A stretch of DNA of 64,000 nucleotides from Yimella sp. cx-51 (GCF_017654605.1 NZ_CP072113.1:868001-932000), one strand, 5' to 3'; shown: positions 26,542 through 34,391, counted from the stretch's first letter. Made by a program: numbers and translations. Notes: generated by a model from the letters alone, not told the origin.

Positions 26542-28037
26542 AGCAGTACGACAACGTCACCCTCGGGCAGGGAGTGATGCAGAACTGGGTCGACCTCGAT
26601 GTCGACGGCCCGTCCTGGCATCCGCTGATCGCGGAGCTGACCAAGGAGGTCCGCGGTCGGGTGCTCGTCGTGGGCCCGCACGATCCGGCGCTGCTGGAAG
26701 ACCTCGCTGGTCGGGTGGACGAGCTGGTCGTCGTGATCCGCTCCGCGCCGGACGCCGGGACCATCGCAACGCGGGTGCCGACCGCTCAGGTGCGCGCAGG
26801 CAGCCTGGCGCATGCGGTCGAGCAGGGCGAGACCTTCGACGCTGTCGTCGCCCTCGACGACCTCTACCGAGTGCTCTCGGCTGAGGAGGGCGACCGCACC
26901 TGGGCAGAGTTGGCCGCCGAGGTGTTGCGTTGTGCGGCACCGGATGCGCCTGTTCTGCTCGCTGTCGAGAACGAGCGTGGACTGCACCGCTCGGTCACCA
27001 GCATCGACTCCTACGCGATGAACCTCGACCGCGACTGGACGCCTTTCCGCACTTGGGACGCCTCCCGTCCGCGCACTCCCGAGCAGGTCGCTTCGTTCGT
27101 CCAGGAGGCTGGCCGCGATGCAGTCGTCTGGGGCTTCCTGCCGGCGTGGCGACGGGTGGACGTGCTGACGAGTGGCGCATCGGGTTCGTCCTCGCTGCGC
27201 GACTTCGCCGCTGCTTACGCGCTGCGCGGCGGTGCCTCGCCGATCCCGTGGCGCTCGGCTGCGCTGGCCGACCGCATCGATGACGTCGCTGCCGGATGGG
27301 TTGTGGTGCTCGGCGGTTCGTCAGAGCCGGCTGCCCGCACCGTCGACTCTGCAGGAAGCACCTCCGACTGGACTGTGGCGCAAGGAGTGTTGCGTCGTAG
27401 TGATGGTCACGAGTTCCGTATTCCGGCCGGTGGCCGTACCGCTCTGATCGAGCTGATCGAAGCGGCCGGTGACTCCGACACCCCGACCATGCGCCGCGTG
27501 CTGAAGCAGTGGTACGCCCGGTTGCAGGAGGTTGCCGTCAACGGCGTCGTGCCTGCGCAGTACGCCGACGCGCGCCTGCGCAATGTCTTCGTGGACGGGG
27601 ACGCCGGCGACGTGGTCTTCCTCGAGGCTGCGGCTGCCGACGCGCGGCTCGAGGACGTCGTCTGGGCGGCGTTGTCCGATCTGCTCGGCACGATCATGGG
27701 CCACGGGCTCAAGCACCCTTGGCCGACTGCGATGAACCGGCAGACCCGTTTGGCTGCGCTCGGTGCGATGGCCGGTGCCCCGCGTCCGGACGACCTGCAG
27801 CGGTGGGTCGGTCGGGTGGCTGACCAGGGCCAGACCCGCGAAGAACTGCTCGCGGTCGTCAAGCGTCAGCAGGACGAGCTGAAGAGCACCTGGGCCCGCC
27901 TGCGCTGGGACGAGAAGCAGTACGCGACCTTCGTGGCGAAGTCGAATGTGCAGAAGGGTGTGCGTTACGCCAAGAAGCAGGGCAAGAACCTCCCCAAGGA
28001 CGCCGCTCGCCGCGTGGTCAAGAAGATCCGCAAGTAG
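26520..28037 (+). CDS. Uncharacterised protein with a methyltransferase-like N-terminal domain
   Basis: 505 residues. Residues about 45-185 look like a class I SAM methyltransferase fold: RVLVVGPHDP strand, a FDAVVALDDLYRVLS strand, and LLAVENERGLHRSVTSID, where glycan-locus methyltransferases carry an ENxLGL segment. The GxGxG loop is poorly kept, so activity is doubtful. The middle is unassigned. The C terminus (about 440-505) is a Lys/Arg-rich coiled helix (KKQGKNLPKDAARRVVKKIRK), perhaps membrane- or polymer-associated. The ATG lies inside the end of the previous gene. A terminator follows. Confidence 0.7.
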   Translation: MARIVELKQYDNVTLGQGVMQNWVDLDVDGPSWHPLIAELTKEVRGRVLVVGPHDPALLEDLAGRVDELVVVIRSAPDAGTIATRVPTAQVRAGSLAHAVEQGETFDAVVALDDLYRVLSAEEGDRTWAELAAEVLRCAAPDAPVLLAVENERGLHRSVTSIDSYAMNLDRDWTPFRTWDASRPRTPEQVASFVQEAGRDAVVWGFLPAWRRVDVLTSGASGSSSLRDFAAAYALRGGASPIPWRSAALADRIDDVAAGWVVVLGGSSEPAARTVDSAGSTSDWTVAQGVLRRSDGHEFRIPAGGRTALIELIEAAGDSDTPTMRRVLKQWYARLQEVAVNGVVPAQYADARLRNVFVDGDAGDVVFLEAAAADARLEDVVWAALSDLLGTIMGHGLKHPWPTAMNRQTRLAALGAMAGAPRPDDLQRWVGRVADQGQTREELLAVVKRQQDELKSTWARLRWDEKQYATFVAKSNVQKGVRYAKKQGKNLPKDAARRVVKKIRK

Positions 28038-28049
28038 CAGACCTTCGGC

Positions 28050-28096
28050 AACTGACAAGCGCCGCCACCTGTTGCAGGTGGCGGCGCTTGTCAGTT
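28050..28096. terminator. Perfect hairpin between convergent genes
   Basis: A 20-base stem (AACTGACAAGCGCCGCCACC and its complement) with a short TGTTGCA loop lies just after the stop at 28037 and before the end of pseI. Confidence 0.85.
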
Positions 28097-28116
28097 CGGT
28101 CTGGGGAGATCAGCCC

Positions 28117-29169
28117 TCAGATGAGCTCCCAGGAGAGCGCGGTGCCCTTGGGGGCGTCGGCCCTGAAGGTGCGTCCTTCGACCAGCGCGAAGTCGTCGGC
28201 CGGAAGGCCGCCGGCCGGTCGGATCGAGCGGACGTTCTGCGCGGTGACGGCGTCGCCGGCCTTGACGTCTTCCACGACGTACAGCGAGCGCCGGAAGCGC
28301 AGGCCTTCCTTCTCCTGCTGGCGAGCGCCGATGCGGGGCTGACCCAGGCACTGCCAGCCAATTTTTGTCTGTTCGACCAACATGCGCAGTTCGTCGGGTT
28401 CGGAGGAGAAGGACGCATCGACGCCGCCCTCGGCCCGGGAGAGCGTCACGTGCTTCTCCACCAGCACCGCACCGAGGGCGACCGCGGTGATCGCCGCGCC
28501 GATGCCCATCGTGTGGTCGGAGTAGCCGATGAGAGTGCCGAAGGCGTCCCGCATCACCGGGATGCCGCGCAGGTTCGACTCGCTGGGGTCAGCGGGGTAG
28601 TTGGCGGTGCACGCCAGCACGACGATCTGCTCGTTACCGGTGGATCGCGCGGCCTCGACCGCAGCCGTGATCTCCTTCACCGAGGCCATGCCGGTGGAGA
28701 TGATGGTCGGCTTGCCCTTGCTCGCCGCGAGCCGGATCAACGGCAGGTCGACGATCTCCGAACTGGCGATCTTGTAAGCGGGCACGTCGAGCGACTCCAG
28801 CAGATCGATCGCGGTGGGGTCGAAGGGAGAGGAGAACGCGGTGATGCCGAGTTCCTTGGCCAGGGCGAAGATCGGCTCGTGCCATTCCCAGGGAGTGTGC
28901 GCTTCTTCGTACAGATCCCACAGCGTCCGACCGCCCCACAACTCGTGCGAGTCGGAGAGCCGAAAATCAGGAGCGTCCGACTGGATGGTGATGGTCTCGG
29001 GCTTGTAGGTCTGCAGCTTGATCGCGTGCGCCCCCGAAGCCGCAGCCATGCGGACGATGTCGAGTGCCTTCTCCAGCGAGCCGTCGTGGTTGCCCGACAT
29101 CTCGGCGATGATGTACGGCTCGTGGCCAGGACCGATCTCGTGCTGCCCGATGCGTACCGAATCAGTCAT
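28117..29169 (-). CDS. pseI: Pseudaminic acid synthase, PseI
   Basis: 350 residues of the NeuB family. IIAEMSGNHDGSLEKALDIV at the N terminus is characteristic of PseI rather than NeuB or LegI. KLQTYKPET, SSPFD, KIASSEIVDLPLI and GYSDHTMG form the TIM-barrel active site with PEP- and metal-binding residues. A C-terminal SAF/antifreeze-like domain (about 290-350) completes the usual architecture. It condenses 2,4-diacetamido-2,4,6-trideoxy-L-altrose with PEP to pseudaminic acid. The ATG overlaps the upstream acetyltransferase gene by 8 bp. Confidence 0.95.
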   Translation of the reverse strand: MTDSVRIGQHEIGPGHEPYIIAEMSGNHDGSLEKALDIVRMAAASGAHAIKLQTYKPETITIQSDAPDFRLSDSHELWGGRTLWDLYEEAHTPWEWHEPIFALAKELGITAFSSPFDPTAIDLLESLDVPAYKIASSEIVDLPLIRLAASKGKPTIISTGMASVKEITAAVEAARSTGNEQIVVLACTANYPADPSESNLRGIPVMRDAFGTLIGYSDHTMGIGAAITAVALGAVLVEKHVTLSRAEGGVDASFSSEPDELRMLVEQTKIGWQCLGQPRIGARQQEKEGLRFRRSLYVVEDVKAGDAVTAQNVRSIRPAGGLPADDFALVEGRTFRADAPKGTALSWELI

Positions 29170-29671
29170 TGGGCTGCCTCCTGCGGCGGATGGTGTGAAT
29201 GGTGACGGCCTCGCCGTCGATGACGCGCTCGTCCGTGGCGATCTCCTCGAACTTGTTGCGCTTGTTCATGCGCCGCACCGCTTCGTTGGCGTCCATGACC
29301 TCGCCGTCGAGTCGCTCCAGCAGCAGGCCGTCAGGATTGCTGAACGCGAACTTCACCGCCTGGCGCTGGATGTCGATGAACGCCGGCAGCATCTCGCCAC
29401 GCTCGGTGAGCCCGTCGTTGTCGAGGTAGAAGCCCCACATCGCGGTCTTGGCGTCGGCGTCGATGTCGAAGAAGGTGACGACACCGGCTGGACGCCCGCC
29501 GCGCTCGTACATGTAGACCTTGCGGGCTTCGTTGCCCTGCAACGACTTCCAGTAGGAATCGTGTTGTTCGGGGGAGATGACGTCGCGGGTCAGGGACACC
29601 GCGCGCACCTCTGGATGATTTCGCCAGACGCGCACGAGGTCCTTGTCGGCGTCGGTCACTGGACGCAACAT
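29162..29671 (-). CDS. pseH: GNAT-family N-acetyltransferase, PseH-like
   Basis: 169 residues. LRPVTDADKDLVRVWRNHPEVR followed by a Thr-Arg segment and ISPEQHDSYW matches the start of PseH, including the WRN motif. YMYERGGRPAGVVTFFDID and the C-terminal NKRNKFEEI complete a GNAT fold. PseH acetylates the 4-amino group of the PseC product using acetyl-CoA. The ATG has GGAGG 4 nt upstream and the stop overlaps pseI. Because an ACP module is divergent from it, an alternative acyl donor is possible. Confidence 0.85.
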   Translation of the reverse strand: MLRPVTDADKDLVRVWRNHPEVRAVSLTRDVISPEQHDSYWKSLQGNEARKVYMYERGGRPAGVVTFFDIDADAKTAMWGFYLDNDGLTERGEMLPAFIDIQRQAVKFAFSNPDGLLLERLDGEVMDANEAVRRMNKRNKFEEIATDERVIDGEAVTIHTIRRRRQPND

Positions 29672-29754
29672 CAAGCCTCCGGACAGGTAAGACGGGAAGG
29701 GTGCAGAACGCCGATAGACTAACTGACCGGACCACAACCAACCCCGGAGGATTG

Positions 29755-30006
29755 ATGACCACGCTGAGCCGTGAGCAGGTGCGCTCGATGATGGGTGAAG
29801 TGCTGCAGGCACAGGGTAAGGACCTGCCCGAGAGTGACGAGACGCAACTGTCGGAGATCGGTTTCCGCTCGCTCGACTTCTCCGAGCTCGCGCTGCGGGT
29901 CGAGGACGAACTCGACGCCGAGCTGAACTTCGACGCCCCCGGACTGCGCTCGATCGAGACCGTCGGCGACGTGCTCACGTTCATCGAGCAACTGCAAGAG
30001 AGCTGA
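29755..30006 (+). CDS. Acyl carrier protein
   Basis: 83 residues, acidic, with the phosphopantetheine-attachment Ser39 in GFRSLDFSELALRVEDEL. This differs from the DSL of housekeeping AcpP and fits a specialised carrier. GGAGG ends 4 nt before the ATG. It starts a four-gene plus-strand operon (ACP, AMP ligase, ketoreductase, PPTase-like) divergent from pseH-pseI. An ACP beside an AMP ligase in a pse locus is also known from the Campylobacter flagellar glycosylation island (recalled Cj1307-Cj1308). It likely carries an acyl group for glycan modification. Confidence 0.92.
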   Translation: MTTLSREQVRSMMGEVLQAQGKDLPESDETQLSEIGFRSLDFSELALRVEDELDAELNFDAPGLRSIETVGDVLTFIEQLQES

Positions 30007-30010
30007 CGCC

Positions 30011-31267
30011 TTGCCTGCGAGTTCGGGCGCTCCCGGGCAGCACGAGCGCACATCGGTGCCGGGTGCGAACAACCGCATCATCACCTCGTTCTGGGCGGGC
30101 ACCTGGGCCGATCTCGATGCGGCACAGCCGGATTGGCCCGCCGCGTCGGCCTTCCTGGTCGATGATCACTTGAGCGCCCTCAAGGCGGTGTGGGCCCATG
30201 TCGCAGGTGGACGCGAGACCCTCATCGCCGGCTCGGGCCGGGTGGGCAAGGAGCAGGCTGCCGACTTCCGCGCCGACGGCCTGGCGGTCGTGCGAGGCGG
30301 GCAGATCGAGCCGGCCACATCCGAGCGCGCGCCGCAGGATGGCCGGGTGTGGCTGCTGACCAGCGGCTCCACCGGACGTCCCAAGCAGGTGGCGCACACC
30401 CTCGATTCGCTGACGACGGTGGCGGGCTCGCAGCCTGCTCGTACGTGGCTGTGCCCGTACGCCGTCGGCGCGTACGCGTGGTGGCAGGTCGTCACGCTGT
30501 CGCTCGGCCTGGCCGATCAGAGCGTGCTCTTCATCGAGCCCTCGCAGCTGGACGACTGGCCCGCACTCGCGCTCGAACACGGCGTGACAGCAGCCTCGGG
30601 CACCCCCACTTTCTGGCGCCAGGCGCTCTGGCGCTCCGGTGAGGTCATGGCGAAGCTGCCCCTGGAGCAGGTGACCCTCGGTGGTGAGCCGGTCGACCAG
30701 GCGATCCTCGACCGGTTGCGCGAGGTCTACCCGAAGGCTCGCATCTCCTGGATCTACGCCTCGTCCGAAGCGGGTGCTGCGATTGCAGTGCACGACGGAA
30801 AAGCAGGCTTTCCGCAGGACTGGCTCGACCGCGACACCCCCGGGCGTCCGAAGCTGTCGGTGGTCGACGGCGAACTCGTCATCGCCTCCAGCAAAGCCGC
30901 CGAAGGCATGGACGCCGCCATCCGCACCGGCGACCATGTCGAGCTCGCGGACGGTCGCGTGCTGATCACCGGACGCCTCGCCTCCGACGAGATCAACGTC
31001 GGCGGATCCAAGGCTTCGGCCTCCAAGGTGCGCGGAGTTCTGCTGGAGCATCCGGCTGTTGCCTGGGCCGCTGTGAAGGGGCGCAAGGCACCCCTGGTAG
31101 GCATGGTCGTGGCAGCCGAGGTCGTGCTCGATCCCGATGCCGAGCCTGTGAGCGATGCCGACCTGCAGTCCTGGTGCGCCGGACGACTGCCCGACTATTC
31201 CGTACCGCGGCGGATCCGCGTACGCGACGAGATCCCGTTGAAGGAGACGCTGAAGAGCGATGTCTGA
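30011..31267 (+). CDS. AMP-dependent acyl/amino-acid ligase (ANL superfamily)
   Basis: 418 residues beginning at TTG 4 bp after the ACP stop. The P-loop LLTSGSTGRPK, the aromatic/adenine region ASSEAGAA, the RTGDHVEL Asp motif and the hinge ITGRLASDEINVGG are present. The C-terminal lid ends at IPLKETLKSD, a short A10-like motif with Lys. It is shorter than typical 500-residue ligases because the N-terminal subdomain is reduced, as in stand-alone ligases that load ACPs. Predicted to adenylate a carboxylic acid and pass it to the adjacent ACP; the acid is unknown. It overlaps the ketoreductase gene by 8 bp. Confidence 0.87.
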   Translation: MPASSGAPGQHERTSVPGANNRIITSFWAGTWADLDAAQPDWPAASAFLVDDHLSALKAVWAHVAGGRETLIAGSGRVGKEQAADFRADGLAVVRGGQIEPATSERAPQDGRVWLLTSGSTGRPKQVAHTLDSLTTVAGSQPARTWLCPYAVGAYAWWQVVTLSLGLADQSVLFIEPSQLDDWPALALEHGVTAASGTPTFWRQALWRSGEVMAKLPLEQVTLGGEPVDQAILDRLREVYPKARISWIYASSEAGAAIAVHDGKAGFPQDWLDRDTPGRPKLSVVDGELVIASSKAAEGMDAAIRTGDHVELADGRVLITGRLASDEINVGGSKASASKVRGVLLEHPAVAWAAVKGRKAPLVGMVVAAEVVLDPDAEPVSDADLQSWCAGRLPDYSVPRRIRVRDEIPLKETLKSDV

Positions 31268-32006
31268 GAACACCCCGATCCCCGCAGCGTCCTGCGTCCT
31301 GGTCTCCGGCGGATCGCGAGGTCTCGGCCTCGATCTGGTCAAGGACGCCCTCGCCGGTGGCGCCAAGGTGGCCACCTTCGCCCGCACCGTCACCCCTGAG
31401 CTCGAGGAGTTGCAGGCGCAGCACCCCGACACCGTCTTCATCGGATCGGTCGACATCACCGACGAGTCGGCGGTGAAGAAGTTCATCAAGGACGCCTCGG
31501 CCAAGCTCGGCCCGATCGACGCGCTGGTCAACAACGCCGCCATCGGTCAGGACTCCATGCATCTGCACACGTCCGCCGAGCGGATCGAGCAGATCATCTC
31601 CACCAACCTCACCGCGACCCTCGTGCTCACCCGCGCCTTCCTGCGGCACGCGATGGCCAAGTCCGGCCGCGGCCGCATCGTCAACGTCACCTCCATCTGC
31701 GCCCAGCGTGGCTACGCCGGCCTGGTGGCCTACTCCGCGACCAAGGGCGGGCTCGACTCCGCCACCCGTGCGCTCGCCCGGGAGATGCACGGACGCTTCC
31801 TGGTCAACTCCGTGGCCCCCGGCTTCTTCGCCTCCGAGATGTCCTCCGTGCTCGGCACCGAGCAGTTGTCGACGATCACCCGTCGCACGCCCACCGGCCG
31901 GCTGGTCGAACCCGAGAACATCGCCCCGATCGTCCACACCCTGCTCTTCGACGACACCAACATGAACGGCCAGGTCATCGTCGTCGACGGCGGCGGATCC
32001 ATCTGA
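31260..32006 (+). CDS. FabG-like 3-oxoacyl-ACP reductase (SDR)
   Basis: 248 residues. VSGGSRGLGLDL binds the cofactor, VNNAAIG is the structural motif, INVTSICAQ carries the catalytic Ser region, and YSATKGG gives Tyr and Lys. Sequence style is FabG. Coupled to the AMP ligase gene by an 8-bp overlap. In this operon it probably reduces a 3-oxoacyl chain on the ACP to 3-hydroxyacyl, or oxidoreduces a sugar. Campylobacter glycosylation islands contain a similar FabG-like gene (PtmA). Confidence 0.9.
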   Translation: MSENTPIPAASCVLVSGGSRGLGLDLVKDALAGGAKVATFARTVTPELEELQAQHPDTVFIGSVDITDESAVKKFIKDASAKLGPIDALVNNAAIGQDSMHLHTSAERIEQIISTNLTATLVLTRAFLRHAMAKSGRGRIVNVTSICAQRGYAGLVAYSATKGGLDSATRALAREMHGRFLVNSVAPGFFASEMSSVLGTEQLSTITRRTPTGRLVEPENIAPIVHTLLFDDTNMNGQVIVVDGGGSI

Positions 32007-32019
32007 TCGGGCGATCGCG

Positions 32020-32445
32020 ATGAACACAATCACCGAGCGCGAATCCATCCTGAGCGAGTTCGCCAACGCCGAATACCTCGTGCTCGGGGCGCACGTCAAC
32101 GGCGAGACCTACCCCGGCACCGCCCGCTCCTATCTCGCCGACGGCCGGGGCGTCGCCTGGCAGGCACCCGAACGGGACGGCCTCACCTATGCCATCGACG
32201 CCGAGATCGCCGACCAGCCGGTGTCGGCCATGCTCGGCCGCCGCGCCCGCTCCATGGACCCCGCCGTCGTCTGGCCGCTGTGGACCGGCTGCGAAGCCGC
32301 CGCCAAGGCCCTCGACCTGCCGGTGCTTTCCTGGCTGAACTGGCCCGGCCTACGGCTTCCCGACGAGATCGCCACCAAGGTCACCCTCCACTGGGAACAA
32401 CTCGACGACATTTTGGTTTGCTACGGAGTTGCAAGCACGGCCTGA
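32020..32445 (+). CDS. Small protein with phosphopantetheinyl-transferase-like motifs
   Basis: 141 residues, unassigned by overall appearance. Two segments recall Sfp-type 4'-phosphopantetheinyl transferases: AIDAE, with Asp60 and Glu62 in the position of the GIDxE metal site, and WPLWTGCEAAAKAL, with Glu92 and Lys96 matching WxxKEAxxKA. The 32-residue spacing is shorter than in Sfp, so the protein would be a minimal version. It follows the ACP, ligase and reductase genes by 13 bp, where a PPTase for that ACP would make sense. The last residues are encoded by the start of a 145-bp tandem repeat, so the native C terminus may have been altered. Confidence 0.6.
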   Translation: MNTITERESILSEFANAEYLVLGAHVNGETYPGTARSYLADGRGVAWQAPERDGLTYAIDAEIADQPVSAMLGRRARSMDPAVVWPLWTGCEAAAKALDLPVLSWLNWPGLRLPDEIATKVTLHWEQLDDILVCYGVASTA

Positions 32446-32752
32446 CCTCCGCTTCGCTCGGTCAGTGCCGTACTCGCAACGCCTATGCAACTGTGTTTTC
32501 TCTCGCCGTTCCTCCTCGTGCTCCACTCGCAGGCTCGCGCAGCACGCATCCTCACCGGCGAGGTCTATGGAGTTGCTTCGGTCTCCTGACGCTTGCTGCG
32601 CTGCGCGTCAGGGACGCTCAGCAACTCCTTCGCAACTGTGCTCTTTCTCGCTACTCCTCCTCGTGCTGAGCTCGCAGGCTCGCGCAGCACGCATCGTCAC
32701 CGGCGAGGTCTATGGAGTTGCTTCGGTCTCCTGACGCTTGCTCCGCTGCGCC
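32422..32752. repeat. About 145-bp tandem repeat, two full and one partial copy
   Basis: Units start at TACGGAGTTG (32422), TATGGAGTTG (32566) and TATGGAGTTG (32711), a period of 144-145 bp. The last ~60 bp of units 1 and 2 (GCAGGCTCGCGCAGCACGCA... to ...CGGCGAGGTC) are nearly identical, the middle is diverged, and unit 3 stops after about 42 bp. Units 1 and 2 each contain a small hairpin. This fills most of the 382-bp gap between 32445 and 32828; open frames here are repeat-derived and look non-coding. Confidence 0.85.
32585..32612. repeat. Hairpin inside the second repeat unit
   Basis: CCTGACGC pairs with GCGTCAGG around 12 bases. The equivalent place in unit 1 (32442-32465) pairs CTGACC with GGTCAG, so one base pair has changed on both sides. 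Confidence 0.55.
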
Positions 32753-32762
32753 GTGATGAACA

Positions 32763-32806
32763 ACGTGGAAGCTTCACCCCGTCATGGCGGGGTGAAGCCT
32801 CCACGT
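32763..32806. terminator. Hairpin terminator upstream of the convergent methyltransferase end
   Basis: ACGTGGAAGCTTCACCCC pairs with GGGGTGAAGCCTCCACGT with one mismatch around an 8-base loop. It serves the plus-strand operon and the minus-strand methyltransferase gene. Confidence 0.75.
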
Positions 32807-32827
32807 AGTTTGTCCAGCTGCTTCAGG

Positions 32828-33451
32828 TCAGTCCGGTCGGCGGCGCAGGATGCTGACGCAGTAGTTGCCGGCCGGGTCGTAGGGGTGCAGCTCGTAGGTG
32901 CCGAAGCGGGCATCGACCACCAAGCCGGACGCGGCGACGTCGGCGTCGAACTCCGCCGCGCTGTAGACGCGTGAATCGGCGGGCGTGCCGTCGGTGTGGA
33001 AGCCGACCAGGATGCGGCCCTGCGGCGCGAGCAGGTCGCGTAGGTGGGTCAGCATCGCCTGCTCCTGGCCGTCCTCGCCCAGGATCATCACGTTGCCGAC
33101 GCAGACGATCAGGTCGTACGCCCGCGGAAAGCCTTGTGCTGCAAGCAGATCCGGCGTCGCCTCGTCCACCCGGCACTTCGCCGTCGGGAAGCCCGGATAG
33201 GTGCGCGCGGCCTGGTCGAGCAGTGCGGCGTCCAGGTCGATGCCGTACGCGTCGTGACCGCGGTTTCCCAGCGCCGCGCCGACCCGGCCCATCCCGCACC
33301 CGGCGTCCAGCACCCGGGCGCCGCGGGCGCAGAGTGCATCGGCCAGGCGGGCTTCACCGTCGATGTCCTGCCCGCTGGAGTGCAGCTGCGCGAAGCGCTC
33401 GCCGTACCCGCTGTGATCGGATCGTTCCCACCGGGTCGCTGCACGGGTCAT
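32828..33451 (-). CDS. Class I SAM-dependent methyltransferase
   Basis: 207 residues. Motif I is VLDAGCGMGRVGAAL, motif II is AYGIDLDAALLDQA, and the motif IV region is YDLIVCVGNVMILG, followed by LLAPQGRILVGFHTDG. The length and pattern match small UbiE/YcgJ-like methyltransferases. AAGGAG sits 6 nt before the ATG. It is divergent from the next glycosyltransferase, so may be part of the glycan locus (O-methylation of a sugar), but the substrate is unknown. Confidence 0.88.
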   Translation of the reverse strand: MTRAATRWERSDHSGYGERFAQLHSSGQDIDGEARLADALCARGARVLDAGCGMGRVGAALGNRGHDAYGIDLDAALLDQAARTYPGFPTAKCRVDEATPDLLAAQGFPRAYDLIVCVGNVMILGEDGQEQAMLTHLRDLLAPQGRILVGFHTDGTPADSRVYSAAEFDADVAASGLVVDARFGTYELHPYDPAGNYCVSILRRRPD

Positions 33452-33512
33452 GGCTCTCCTTCGTCGATGCTCGCCCCGTAGCCTAGGCAGGTCCGACCCG
33501 ACAGGAGTTCCA

Positions 33513-34391
33513 GTGTCAACGAACAACCTGCCCACCGTGGGTGTCGTCATGCTCTCGATGGGCGACCGCCCCGGTCCGCTGGCGGAGGCGATCCACAGCG
33601 TCCAGCGGCAGGAGGGCGTCGAGGTCGACATCGTCGTGGTCGGCAACGGCTGGCAGCCCGAGGGTCTGCCCGAAGGAGTGAGCGGGGTGTACGAGCCGGA
33701 GAACCTCGGCATCCCCGAGGGTCGCAATGTCGGCGCCGGTGAGGCGGTGGGGGAGTTCCTGTTCTTCTTCGACGACGACGCCACTATTCCCGGCACCGAC
33801 GCTCTCGCCCGGCTGGTGGCTCAGATCAGCGCCGCCGACGACATCGCCCTCTGTCAGCCAGGCCTCACCGATCCGGTGAGCGGTGAGGCGCCACGACGGT
33901 GGGTGCCTCGACTGCGGGTGAAACCCGGTGAGCTGCAAGGTGGTCAGGTTGCGACCTTCTCCGAAGGCGTCGTCATGATCCGCCGTTCGGCCTTCGTCCA
34001 GGCCGGTGGCTGGCCCGGAAACTTCTTCTTCGGACACGAGGGTATTGACCTCGCGTGGCGGTTGATGGACGCCGGGTGGAAGCTCTGGTACGCCCCCGAG
34101 ATCACCGTGCACCACCCCTACACCGAGGCCGCGCGGCACGCGATCTACTACCGCACGAACGCGCGTAACCGGGTGTGGGTGGCCAAGCGCAACCTGCCGG
34201 TGCCGCTGGTGCCGCTCTACCTCGGCACGTGGACCGCGCTCACCCTCGCGCGAGTGCACGACAAGGAGGCTCTCAAGGTGTGGTTCAAGGGATTCGGAGA
34301 GGGAGTGCGCACGCCCGCCGGCCCCCGCCACCCGATGAGTTGGCGGACCGTGCGTGAGCTCACCCGCGCCGGCCGACCCCCGGTGATCTGA
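33513..34391 (+). CDS. Family 2 glycosyltransferase, rhamnosyltransferase-like
   Basis: 292 residues. GVVMLSMGDRP at the start, VVVGNGW, the FFFDDDA metal site (87-89), and a FGHEGIDLAWRLMDAGW segment typical of GT2 enzymes such as WbbL-like rhamnosyltransferases. The C-terminal third has RNRVWVAKRNLP and one hydrophobic stretch (LVPLYLGTWTALTLA). GTG start with AGGAG 6 nt upstream. It overlaps the next gene by one base (TGATG), forming an operon of at least four genes to 37076. Confidence 0.9.
   Translation: MSTNNLPTVGVVMLSMGDRPGPLAEAIHSVQRQEGVEVDIVVVGNGWQPEGLPEGVSGVYEPENLGIPEGRNVGAGEAVGEFLFFFDDDATIPGTDALARLVAQISAADDIALCQPGLTDPVSGEAPRRWVPRLRVKPGELQGGQVATFSEGVVMIRRSAFVQAGGWPGNFFFGHEGIDLAWRLMDAGWKLWYAPEITVHHPYTEAARHAIYYRTNARNRVWVAKRNLPVPLVPLYLGTWTALTLARVHDKEALKVWFKGFGEGVRTPAGPRHPMSWRTVRELTRAGRPPVI

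Noticed and set aside
32429-32808. Possible genes in the repeat zone after the PPTase-like gene
   Set aside because: The frames are made of repeat units with cysteine/serine-rich, biased composition and no ribosome binding site.
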